This document shows positions 1-6,308 of a DNA stretch of 20,432 nucleotides, in pieces. The position numbers and the translations under genes are program-made. The notes under the pieces were generated by a model. That model saw only the letters and a list, made by a program, of their open reading frames with translations, ran no database searches and had not been told where the DNA came from. Position 1 is the stretch's first letter. Each line of letters starts with the position of its first letter. Source of the stretch: Chloroflexia bacterium (GTDB lineage: Bacteria; Chloroflexota; Chloroflexia; QHBQ01; JADMIH01); NCBI GenBank assembly GCA_025927935.1, contig JAICKM010000023.1:1-20432 (forward strand), in the 5' to 3' direction.

Positions 1-420
1 GACATCCAGGCAGATCTGGCCGACGCAGAGCCGCGTCTGGAGTTCGGGGGCCAGGGTCGGCTGCGTGCGCCGCGCCAGCGCACGCACGCGGGCGACGACC
101 TCATTCGTATCGAGCGGCTTGGTCATATAGTCGTCGGCGCCCGCCTCCAGCGCAGCCAGTTTATCCGCGCGGCTGCCCAGGGCCGAGACCATCAGGATCG
201 GCGTGCTCAACCCCTCGTTACGGATCTGGCGGCAGACCTGCAAGCCGTTGCTGTCGGGCAGCATCACATCGAGCACCAGCAGATCGACCGGCTCGTGGCG
301 CAAAACGTCCAGCCCGGTGGCGACGGTGTTCTTCGCGTAGACGGTGTACCCCTCATTTTCCAGCAAGAACGCCAGCATCTTGAGGGTGGAGGGATTATCC
401 TCGATAATCAATAGTTGCAC
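1..420 (-). CDS. OmpR-type response regulator (C-terminus cut by window edge)
   Basis: This is a DNA-binding response regulator that would take a phosphoryl group from a histidine kinase and alter transcription. The visible 140 residues form a full receiver domain: acidic pair E7/D8, phospho-acceptor D51 in LLVLDVMLP, S79 at the switch Ser/Thr position and K101 in YMTKPLD. A linker follows, then the first strands expected of an OmpR/PhoB winged helix, cut off at base 1. I chose the GTG at 420 because it gives the usual start just before the first strand and has GGGG six bases upstream; an in-frame ATG at 432 is possible. An ATG at 462 is unlikely because it lies almost at the predicted transcription start of the promoter at 477-505. 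It follows the other leftward signalling genes but has its own promoter, so it may be separately controlled. The partner kinase is unknown. Confidence 0.9.
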   Translation of the reverse strand, partial: MQLLIIEDNPSTLKMLAFLLENEGYTVYAKNTVATGLDVLRHEPVDLLVLDVMLPDSNGLQVCRQIRNEGLSTPILMVSALGSRADKLAALEAGADDYMTKPLDTNEVVARVRALARRTQPTLAPELQTRLCVGQICLDV

Positions 421-476
421 AATCAGCCCCATCGGATTCTGCCCGCTGTACGGGCGCATCATACCATTCTGCCTTC

Positions 477-505
477 ATTCTAATTAGCCCTAGCTTTCTT
501 GTCAA
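477..505 (-). promoter_or_regulatory. Promoter of the OmpR-type regulator gene
   Basis: On the minus strand a perfect TTGACA (505-500) is followed after exactly 17 bases by TAGAAT (482-477). Transcription would begin near 470, about 50 bases before the chosen GTG start. A 7-bp inverted repeat, CCCTAGC at 488-494 and GCTAGGG at 511-517, brackets the -35 box with centres 23 bp apart. It could be an operator, for instance for autoregulation; that role is inference. Confidence 0.75.
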
Positions 506-599
506 CGTGGGCTAGGGAGGCGCGCGGCAGCGGGGCGCCGAATCGTGCCGCGTCCGCCACGCCGGTGGACCGGGGCGGGCGCGGTCCGTCATGCGTGGA

Positions 600-1289
600 C
601 TAGGGGTGGTTGAGCGGCGCGTCCGCCGCGTTGTTGGCGTACATATCCCGCAAACCCTCGACCATGGCCGCCATGCGCTCGGCTTCGCGGAAGATTTCCC
701 CGGCCATTTGCTTGACCACCGCGGGCGGCTGATCACGAGTCACGAGCAGTTCGGAGTAGCCGATCAGGTAGGTCAGCGGGGTGCGCAGATCGTGGGCCAG
801 GCGCCCGATCCGCCGGCGCTGGTCTTGCTCGGCGGTACCGGCGGCGGGGGTGGCGCGTAGTTGCTGTTCCAGGTCGGCCAGGCGGCGGCGGGCGCCCGCT
901 CCATCGGTAGCCTGCCGCAGCAGGACGGGCAGCAGCGCCAGGTCGGCAGGGGTCCGCCGCACGTAGCCGGCGGCCCCAGCGGCCAGCGCATCGGCCACCA
1001 GATCGGTGGCATCGGGCGCGACCAGCACCAGCAGCGGGGGCGTGGCGCCCGCCGCCAGTTCACGCACCAGGTCCAGGCGGGCCGGATCGTCCAGCGCCAG
1101 GAGAGCAACTGCGGGCGAGGCGGCGCGCAACAGGCTCGGCGCCTCGGCGGGCTGGATGGTCCATATCTGGAACTGATCGGCCGGCAGGTTGGCCGCCACG
1201 CCGGCCTCGGCTTGCGCGCTGGCGACCAGCACGGTTAGCAGGCGCGGCTGGTTCGTCTCGCCAGCGCCTGGGCTTGTAGGCTCGCTCAT
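600..1289 (-). CDS. Degenerate receiver plus stand-alone histidine phospho-acceptor (DHp) protein, no kinase domain
   Basis: This 229-residue protein resembles a fragment of a hybrid signalling protein. Residues about 17-125 have the alternating pattern of a receiver, but the expected features are altered: the only acid at the third strand is D67/D68, the switch Thr position is Ala in VLVAPDA, and the conserved Lys is Arg in GYVRRTPAD. Residues about 157-215 are a HisKA-type dimerisation and phosphotransfer helix pair with H166 in RLAHDLRTPL. The protein stops there; no N, G1 or G2 ATP-binding boxes follow. It therefore cannot phosphorylate itself and might act as a phosphorelay intermediate, a kinase partner or a decoy. 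The ATG start has GGAG eight bases upstream. It lies 168 bp downstream of the complete kinase gene. A decayed hybrid kinase is the main alternative, but the frame is clean from start to stop. Confidence 0.75.
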   Translation of the reverse strand: MSEPTSPGAGETNQPRLLTVLVASAQAEAGVAANLPADQFQIWTIQPAEAPSLLRAASPAVALLALDDPARLDLVRELAAGATPPLLVLVAPDATDLVADALAAGAAGYVRRTPADLALLPVLLRQATDGAGARRRLADLEQQLRATPAAGTAEQDQRRRIGRLAHDLRTPLTYLIGYSELLVTRDQPPAVVKQMAGEIFREAERMAAMVEGLRDMYANNAADAPLNHP

Positions 1290-1457
1290 CCTCTATCTCC
1301 GTAGTGGCTGTGGGCGCGCCGCCGGCCATCCCCGGAAACCGTTGCACGCTGGATCAGGAGTATCGGGCCGCCCGCCGTGGCGGTCGCTTGCTTGTCGGGG
1401 CAGGTACCGCGGGCGAGATAAAAACACGGTTGTATGGATACCGCCAGTGGCGGCGGC

Positions 1458-2327
1458 TCAGGCTTGCGCCGCATCCGCATCCGCATCATTCAGCACCGCG
1501 GCCGGCGCCTCGGCGTCGCCTTCCACCGGGCGGAACGGCAAGATAAAGTGCAGCACCGTGCCCTCGCTGGGCCGGCTGTCGATGGACAACCGCCCGCCCG
1601 CCGCCTCCGCGCGCTCGAACATACTCGCCAGGCCCAGGTGGCCGGTCGCCAGCGCGCGGTTCATGCTCTCGGTGACGGCAAAGCCCTGCCCGTCGTCGCG
1701 GACTTCGAGATGGAGTTCGCCTTCCTCGCGGTGCAGCCGGATCCAGGCATGTTGGGCCTCCGCGTGTTTGCGGATATTGGCGAGCGCTTCCTGCACGAGG
1801 CGGAACACCACAATTTCGACCGTGGGGTCCAGCCGGCAGCCGAGGCGGCTGGTGAAGCTGATTGTCAGATCGGTTTCGCGGCCCACGCGACCCACGAGAT
1901 AATCGAGCGCCCCCAGCAGGCCACTGGTATCCAGCAAGGGCGGGCGCAGATCGCTGACCAGCGCGCGCAACATACCGATCGTCTGTTGTACATCGGCGCG
2001 CAGCCGGCCCAGGCTGACGATCGCTTCGCCGGTCTGCCCGGCCTCGATCTGCCGGCGGCACCGTTCGGCGGACAGCAGCAGCACGCCGAGATCCTGGAGC
2101 GGCCCATCGTGGATGTCCCGCGCGATGCGCTTGCGTTCCTGTTCCTGCGTCGAGAGCAGTTCGGACATCAACTGGGCGCGGACCTGCTCCTTGGCCTGCA
2201 ATTCGGCGTAGAGCTGTTGCAGCACCAGGAGTTGCTCGCGCTGCTGGTGGTGCAAATCGTTTAGCTCGCGCGCATAGATCAGAAGTTGTTGCTCCGCGAG
2301 GGTACCGTCACCTTCCATCTGGCCCAC
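1458..2327 (-). CDS. NarL-family sensor histidine kinase (HisKA_3), cytoplasmic
   Basis: This 289-residue sensor kinase has no membrane segment. Residues about 8-60 are rich in Gln, Leu and Glu and probably form a coiled-coil signalling helix. The HisKA_3 phospho-acceptor is H73 in ARDIHDGPLQ, preceded by the usual QEQERKRIA helix. The ATP-binding domain is complete: N-box with N184 in QEALANIRKHA, G1 box DDGQGF at 211-216, G2 box GHLGLASM at 229-236 and SEGT at 254-257. An acidic Ala/Asp-rich tail follows residue 268; its last part comes from three copies of a 6-base unit at 1471-1488. The GTG start has AAAGGA seven bases upstream. No sensing domain is apparent, so the input is probably another protein. 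The receiver-only regulator just upstream and the NarL-type regulator at 4712 are both plausible partners. HisKA_3 kinases usually pair with NarL-type regulators, which favours the latter. Confidence 0.93.
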   Translation of the reverse strand: MGQMEGDGTLAEQQLLIYARELNDLHHQQREQLLVLQQLYAELQAKEQVRAQLMSELLSTQEQERKRIARDIHDGPLQDLGVLLLSAERCRRQIEAGQTGEAIVSLGRLRADVQQTIGMLRALVSDLRPPLLDTSGLLGALDYLVGRVGRETDLTISFTSRLGCRLDPTVEIVVFRLVQEALANIRKHAEAQHAWIRLHREEGELHLEVRDDGQGFAVTESMNRALATGHLGLASMFERAEAAGGRLSIDSRPSEGTVLHFILPFRPVEGDAEAPAAVLNDADADAAQA

Positions 2328-2402
2328 AGGATGATCCTTTGCTAGGGTGTGGTCTGGTCCGGCGGGAACCGGATATCGGCGATGCGTGCCCCGTATCGCG
2401 GG

Positions 2403-2783
2403 TCAGCCAAGCAGCGCGTAGATTTGATCGAGTAACTGGCGCGGACTGAACGGCTTGGTGAAATAGTAGTCGGCGCCGGCCTGTTCCGCCGCCTGGCGAT
2501 CCTCCGGCCGCAGGGCCGCCGTCAGCATCAGCACGCGGCTTGCGGCGGTCGCCGGGTCGGTTTTCAGTTGCCGGCAGACTTCCAGACCATTGGGATGCTC
2601 CGGCGTCAGGTGCATGTCGAGGATGATCAGATCGGGCTGGAGTTCGCGGGCCAGTTGCAACGCTTGCTCCCCGCTGCCGGCCTGGGCAATGGCGAAATCC
2701 GGGGCGGCGAGCGTCGTGAGTAGGAGTTGGCGCAGTCCGCGTTCATCATCGACCAGTAGAATATGCTTCATCCCGGTGCTCAT
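2403..2783 (-). CDS. Receiver-only response regulator
   Basis: This 126-residue protein is a single CheY-like receiver domain with no output domain. The key residues are present: D12 and D13 in LLVDDERGL, phospho-acceptor D56 in LIILDMHLT, T88 in VLMLTAALR and K110 in YFTKPFSPRQ. The loop after D56 is slightly longer than usual (TPEHPNG). Such proteins act by binding partners or relay phosphate within a larger network. It is the first gene of the leftward unit, with the complete HisKA_3 kinase 75 bp downstream. The ATG start is preceded by GGAGAGAG at good spacing; an internal in-frame ATG four codons later is possible. A strong promoter with an overlapping dyad lies about 85 bases upstream. 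Confidence 0.93.
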   Translation of the reverse strand: MSTGMKHILLVDDERGLRQLLLTTLAAPDFAIAQAGSGEQALQLARELQPDLIILDMHLTPEHPNGLEVCRQLKTDPATAASRVLMLTAALRPEDRQAAEQAGADYYFTKPFSPRQLLDQIYALLG

Positions 2784-2866
2784 CGGACTCTCTCCAGGGC
2801 GTTTCCCTCGTCCATCCGCCGTGTTCTGTGCACTGCTCTACCGGCAACTCTCTAGATGCTGGTGAT

Positions 2867-2895
2867 AGTGTACCAAGACTGGTACATCTCGTCAA
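2867..2895 (-). promoter_or_regulatory. Promoter of leftward signalling operon with overlapping dyad operator
   Basis: Minus-strand TTGACG (2895-2890), a 17-base spacer and TACACT (2872-2867) form a good sigma-70-type promoter about 80 bases before the receiver-only regulator. A dyad, TGTACCA at 2869-2875, four bases, TGGTACA at 2880-2886, fills the downstream half of the spacer and overlaps the -10 box. That is a typical position for a repressor site. The protein that binds it is not known. Confidence 0.7.
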
Positions 2896-2910
2896 TGGGC
2901 CGGGGCTGAC

Positions 2911-2971
2911 GAGTGCTGAGTGCTGAGTGCTGAGTACGACGAGTGGTCAGGGGGCAGTGGCCCGTGGTCAG
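2911..2971. repeat. Heptamer-periodic repeat block
   Basis: Three exact copies of GAGTGCT (2911-2931) and a variant GAGTACG (2932-2938) are followed, after five bases, by four related heptamers: TGGTCAG, GGGGCAG, TGGCCCG, TGGTCAG (2944-2971). The period of seven excludes a coding explanation. The block lies between the leftward promoter and the rightward kinase gene. Confidence 0.8.
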
Positions 2972-3201
2972 TATACGCGTGCCCTGGGCGAGGGGCGACG
3001 GAAGCCCGCAGCCCGCGCGGGCGATCCTCTGCATGGGCCGGGTGGGGGCGAAAGGTCCTTATACTTTGCGGACCGGCAGGCTACCGCGCGGGTCCCGATG
3101 TACCCTGGCGCGGGGCAGGCGGCCCGGTTAGAATGCATTCAGTAGGCGTGTGCCTGTGTGGCGCACCGCGGCTAGATGATGCGAGAAGGGAGGTGCGGGC
3201 G

Positions 3202-4695
3202 ATGCAGGATGTGCGAACGGGGCCGTCCGCGTCACCGGCGGGTATGACGACGACCCCTGAGACGATGATCCTGCTGGACCCGTCCGGCGTGGTGCGCTCC
3301 TGGAACGCGGCGGCGGCCCAGTTATGGAGTTGCGCGGCGGCGACGGCGCTCGGCGCGCCCCTGGCCGCGCTGTTCCATCCCGCACAGGAGGCCCTGGTGA
3401 CGGCGAGCGTGACGGCGGTCGTGCAGGAAGGCGCCGTGCGCACCTTGCCCCCGCTTCGCCCGCGGACAGCGCCCGGCTCCGGTGCGCTGCGGGTGACGCT
3501 GGCGCCCTTATGCGACGGCGACCAGCCGCCCTGGGCCGTGGTGGCCCAGGTGCGCGCCGTCCCCCCGGCGCCGGCGGGCGGGCGTCTCCACCTGCGCGAA
3601 CTGGTGGACATTTTGTCCGAGCCGCCGGGCGGCCCCCTGGCGCCGCTGTACCTGCACGAACTGGTGGCTGCGCTCCTGGAACAGACCCGGCGCCTCGCGG
3701 GCGTTGCCGGGAGCGCGGCGTTTCTGTATAATTCGGACACGGAGACGTGGGACGCGGTGGCCGAGGCGGGCGATCTGCCCGATTATTGGCCGCTCGCCGC
3801 GGATGCGCTGGATACGCTGCTGGCCCAGGTGCGCCAGAGCCGCACTCCCGTGCGTTATGCCGGGCCGGGCGACACCGGTGCGCTGCTGGTTGTGCCGCTG
3901 GCCCTGGGCGACCGCCTGATCGGCGCGTTCGCGCTGCCGGAGGCCGGCAGCCCCGATCCGGCGGCCCGGCTGCGGTTCATCACCGTGGCAGTGGGCAAGG
4001 CGGCGGTATTGATCGACAACATGCAACTGCGGTTACAGGCTGAGGAGCTGGCGATCCTGGAAGCCCATAACCGGCTGGCGCGGGCGATGCATGACGGCCT
4101 GGCGCAAAATCTCACGCAGATCCGCAATCGCTGCGAGTATGTGAGCCGCATCTTGTCCAGCGATCCCGCCCGCGCCGCGCAGGAGTTAGACGCCATGCGG
4201 CAGGCGCTGCACGGCAGCATGGCCGATGTCGTGCGCGTGATTGGCGCCTTGCGGCCCTGGCCGCTCGATAAACGCGGCCTGGTGGCCGCGCTGCATCAAC
4301 TGGCCGAAGATTATCAGGGGGCCGGGCAATTAGTAGTGCAGATCCACGCGCCCGCGGCGCCGCTGACGTTGCCGTTGCCGGTCGAACTGGCGCTGTTTCG
4401 CGTGGTACAAGAAATGTTATACCTGGTGGCGGGCCAGGCGCCCGCGACCGCTTGCCATGTGACCCTGGCGGTCGCGGGCGGGCAGGTCGTCTTAACCATC
4501 ACCGATAATGGGGACGGCTCCTGGTCGCAGCGGCAAGACGCGGGGGCGGAAGACGCCCAACGCCGGCTGCGCGCCCTGCGGGGCCGCGTAATCGAGTTAG
4601 GTGGCGCACTCAATGTACAAAGCACACCGGGCGTTGGGACGCAATTGACAGTGACGTTACCAAGCGCGTCCACTTATCCGCACCTGGATGCCTAG
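3202..4695 (+). CDS. PAS-GAF-HisKA_3 sensor histidine kinase with degenerate ATP-binding domain
   Basis: This 497-residue cytoplasmic sensor has a PAS-like domain at about 22-115 (ILLDPSGVVRSWNAAA), a GAF domain at about 150-280 and a HisKA_3 phospho-acceptor at H297 in RAMHDGLAQNL. The ATP-binding domain is odd. In the N-box, E404 is kept, but the Asn that should lie four residues on is L408 and the Lys-His after it are Gly-Gln (QEMLYLVAGQA). The G1 box DNGDG (435-439) is present, while the glycine-rich G2 stretch is missing (DAQRRLRALRG). Autophosphorylation is therefore doubtful. The frame is open further upstream, but I chose the ATG at 3202 because AGGGAGGTG lies at 3187-3195 and the PAS domain begins soon after. 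The NarL-type regulator follows after 16 bases. It may bind a ligand and control a partner kinase, or be a weak kinase. Confidence 0.88.
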   Translation: MQDVRTGPSASPAGMTTTPETMILLDPSGVVRSWNAAAAQLWSCAAATALGAPLAALFHPAQEALVTASVTAVVQEGAVRTLPPLRPRTAPGSGALRVTLAPLCDGDQPPWAVVAQVRAVPPAPAGGRLHLRELVDILSEPPGGPLAPLYLHELVAALLEQTRRLAGVAGSAAFLYNSDTETWDAVAEAGDLPDYWPLAADALDTLLAQVRQSRTPVRYAGPGDTGALLVVPLALGDRLIGAFALPEAGSPDPAARLRFITVAVGKAAVLIDNMQLRLQAEELAILEAHNRLARAMHDGLAQNLTQIRNRCEYVSRILSSDPARAAQELDAMRQALHGSMADVVRVIGALRPWPLDKRGLVAALHQLAEDYQGAGQLVVQIHAPAAPLTLPLPVELALFRVVQEMLYLVAGQAPATACHVTLAVAGGQVVLTITDNGDGSWSQRQDAGAEDAQRRLRALRGRVIELGGALNVQSTPGVGTQLTVTLPSASTYPHLDA

Positions 4696-4711
4696 TACCG
4701 GGGGAGACACT

Positions 4712-5398
4712 ATGAGCAAAATCCGCTTATTGATGGTTGACGATCACCGTATGTTCCTCCAGGGCTTGCGGATGTTGATCGAGATGGAGTCAGATATCCA
4801 GGTCGTGGGGGAATGCACCAACGGCGTGGACGCGGTGGATGCCGTCATGCGCCTCGAACCGGATGTCGTCCTGATGGACATCAACATGCCCGGCATGAAC
4901 GGGGTCGATGCCACCAAGCAGATCATGGAGCGCCGCCCGGAGACCGGCATCATCATCCTGACCATGTATCGGGAGGATGCGCAGGTGTTCCACGCCATTA
5001 AGAGCGGCGCGCGGGGCTACATCCTGAAGGACGTGGAAACTAGCGAGGTGGTGCGCGCGGTGCGCGCGGTGGCGCGCGGCGAGTCGATGATCGACCCGGC
5101 CCTGGCGACTCACCTGCTCAGCGAGTTCAAGCGGGTCTGGCAGCAGCCGGGCGGGCACCCCCGCGATGGCCTGACCGACCGCGAAGTCGCCATCCTGCGC
5201 CTGATCGCCGCCGGGTTGAGCAACAAAGAGATCGGCGCGCAGCTTTCCTTCTCCGAGAAGACCATCAAGAACTACATCACCGTCATCTTCCAGAAGCTGC
5301 AATTGACCGACCGCACGCAGGCCGCCGTTTATGCCGTGCAGCATGGCCTGGTCGAAAAAACCGGCCAGGGCGCCGGGGACGCCGCCGACGCCGAGTAG
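4712..5398 (+). CDS. NarL/FixJ-type response regulator
   Basis: This 228-residue transcription regulator has a canonical receiver (D10, D11, phospho-acceptor D56 in VLMDINMPGM, Thr in IILTMYRED, Lys in YILKDVET) and a LuxR-type helix-turn-helix at about 158-215, containing LTDREVAILRLIAAGLSNKE and SFSEKTIKNYITVIFQKL. Phosphorylation would promote dimerisation and DNA binding. The ATG at 4712 has GGGGGAGA just upstream and starts one strand before the acidic pair. It follows the PAS-GAF kinase by 16 bp, so the two are co-transcribed. A strong intrinsic terminator follows 22 bp after the stop. Since the neighbouring kinase looks catalytically impaired, the complete HisKA_3 kinase at 1458-2327 may be its real phosphate donor; this is inference. 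Confidence 0.95.
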   Translation: MSKIRLLMVDDHRMFLQGLRMLIEMESDIQVVGECTNGVDAVDAVMRLEPDVVLMDINMPGMNGVDATKQIMERRPETGIIILTMYREDAQVFHAIKSGARGYILKDVETSEVVRAVRAVARGESMIDPALATHLLSEFKRVWQQPGGHPRDGLTDREVAILRLIAAGLSNKEIGAQLSFSEKTIKNYITVIFQKLQLTDRTQAAVYAVQHGLVEKTGQGAGDAADAE

Positions 5399-5420
5399 CG
5401 AGTGCCTCTCGCCGAATCCG

Positions 5421-5453
5421 GGCCGGACAGCGATAGCTGCCCGGCCTCTTTTT
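5421..5453 (+). terminator. Intrinsic terminator after the NarL-type regulator
   Basis: GGCCGG (5421-5426) pairs with CCGGCC (5441-5446), and CAGC (5428-5431) pairs with GCTG (5436-5439) around a GATA loop, with one A-C mismatch between the two helices. TCTTTTT follows at 5447-5453. This is a textbook rho-independent terminator and closes the rightward signalling unit. Confidence 0.92.
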
Positions 5454-5489
5454 GTGTGTCCCGGCCCTGCCGTCGATACCCCGATTTTC

Positions 5490-5627
5490 ACCGCCGAGGC
5501 GCAGCGGACGCAGAGATTTAGATATGGTAAGGTCGGTAGTCGGACGGATCCAGCAGCGCGCTTAAATTCTGGCGCCGAATGGCCGGTATGTGCGCACTCA
5601 TTTTAATGATCTCTGCGTCCGCTGCGT
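5490..5627. repeat. Inverted pair of 9-bp periodic repeats (MITE- or REP-like)
   Basis: The left arm reads as three 9-mers, ACCGCCGAG GCGCAGCGG ACGCAGAGA (5490-5516). The right arm (5610-5627) carries two of the same kind in reverse orientation. Seventeen bases, 5501-5517, match the complement of 5609-5625 exactly. About 90 bases without a credible gene separate the arms. From memory, repeats of the ACGCAGAGG type are scattered through many environmental genomes; that is recall, not a search. Confidence 0.75.
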
Positions 5628-5664
5628 CTTTACAGTGGGGGTGAATGGGTACCCACTCGCCCCC

Positions 5665-5694
5665 TTTCGCCGGAGCCTGCCGTCAGGCTATAAT
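5665..5694 (+). promoter_or_regulatory. Promoter of the acetyltransferase-racemase-cupin unit
   Basis: A perfect TATAAT at 5689-5694 is preceded by the weak -35 TTTCGC (5665-5670) at 18 bases. It lies 53 bp upstream of the acetyltransferase ATG, just beyond the right arm of the repeat pair. Confidence 0.6.
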
Positions 5695-5747
5695 GGAAAT
5701 GCGTCCATCGCCGCCAAGTGCCCGGACGGAGGAGTGACCGAAGAATC

Positions 5748-6308
5748 ATGGCAGCCTTCCTGACCCGCCCATCAGTCGATTATCGGGACAGCTACTTGCA
5801 GAGCATCCGCGAGACCCAGATCACGCGCCCGTCCGCCGCCTGGGAGCAGGCGGCGCTGAGCGCGGACTTCGCGGGCTTTGTCCGCGATTTGCTGGAGCGC
5901 GGCGACCCGGCCCAGGCCGTGCCCGGCCGGATGCCGGAGATGATCTACTGGCTGATCGACGCCGCGGAGTATGTCGGGCGCGTGTCGATTCGCCACGCCG
6001 TCAACGACTGGGTGCGCACCATCGGCGGCCACATCGGCTATGAGATCCGGCCCTCCCGGCGGCGGCGCGGCTACGGCACGCTGATTCTGCGCCTGGCGCT
6101 GCCCCATGCCCGCGAGATGGGCCTCGCCCGCGTGCTGATCACGTGCGACGAAGATAATATCGGCTCGAAGAAAATCATCGAGGCCAACGGGGGCCGGTTT
6201 GAGACCGCCGTCGCCGTGCCCGGCCACCGCATCCGTAAACTGCGCTACTGGATCGACCTGGCGCCGCCCGCCGCCGCGAGCGCCGCCGTCTATGGAGAAG
6301 ACTGCTGA
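5748..6308 (+). CDS. GNAT-family N-acetyltransferase (COG3981-like)
   Basis: This 186-residue protein belongs to the GNAT fold, which transfers an acetyl group from acetyl-CoA to an amine. The acetyl-CoA loop is RRRRGYGT within a stretch that runs IGYEIRPSRRRRGYGTLILR. The preceding WLID...YVGRVSIRH and the following VLITCDEDNIGSKKIIEANGG are the pattern I know from the predicted acetyltransferases of COG3981. The substrate is unknown. The ATG at 5748 begins MAAFLTRPS; GGAGGAG at 5728-5734 is a little far upstream (13 bases), and a GTG at 5718 would add ten residues but would precede that site. The stop codon overlaps the ATG of the racemase by one base (TGATG), so translation of the two is coupled. 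Confidence 0.88.
   Translation: MAAFLTRPSVDYRDSYLQSIRETQITRPSAAWEQAALSADFAGFVRDLLERGDPAQAVPGRMPEMIYWLIDAAEYVGRVSIRHAVNDWVRTIGGHIGYEIRPSRRRRGYGTLILRLALPHAREMGLARVLITCDEDNIGSKKIIEANGGRFETAVAVPGHRIRKLRYWIDLAPPAAASAAVYGEDC

Larger units (their letters stand above)
2784..3201. other. Divergent intergenic region between the two signalling units
   Basis: This 418-base gap holds the leftward promoter and dyad (2867-2895), the heptamer repeats (2911-2971), a 10-bp palindrome GAATGCATTC at 3131-3140 and a ribosome-binding site at 3187-3196. I found no convincing rightward promoter: TATACT at 3060-3065 and TAGAAT at 3129-3134 both lack a recognisable -35 box. No credible small gene is present; open frames through the repeat block are period artefacts. 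Confidence 0.6.
5399..5747. other. Intergenic region between signalling and metabolic units
   Basis: This 349-base gap contains, in order, the terminator at 5421-5453, the inverted 9-mer repeats at 5490-5627, a promoter at 5665-5694 and the ribosome-binding site GGAGGAG at 5728-5734. No credible gene lies in it. Confidence 0.7.

Noticed and set aside
1441..1453. CCGCC-AGT-GGCGG hairpin after the leftward kinase gene
   Set aside because: The stem is only 5 bp and the T run on the minus strand is about 15 bases away, too far for an intrinsic terminator.
1471..1488. Three copies of a hexamer GCATCC/A
   Set aside because: They lie in the acidic Ala/Asp tail of the kinase and are explained by repeated Asp-Ala codons; too short for a separate element.
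2852..3034. Short leftward frame with repeated Leu-Thr-Thr / Ser-Ala-Leu-Ser-Thr pattern
   Set aside because: The pattern is the translation of the heptamer repeats; it overlaps the leftward promoter.
3722..3735. TGTATAAT resembling an extended -10 box
   Set aside because: It encodes LYN in the GAF domain, has no -35 box and no start follows.
5050..5078. Tandem GTGCGCGCG units
   Set aside because: They encode VRAVRAVARGE in the last receiver helix of the NarL-type regulator, a pattern normal for the family.
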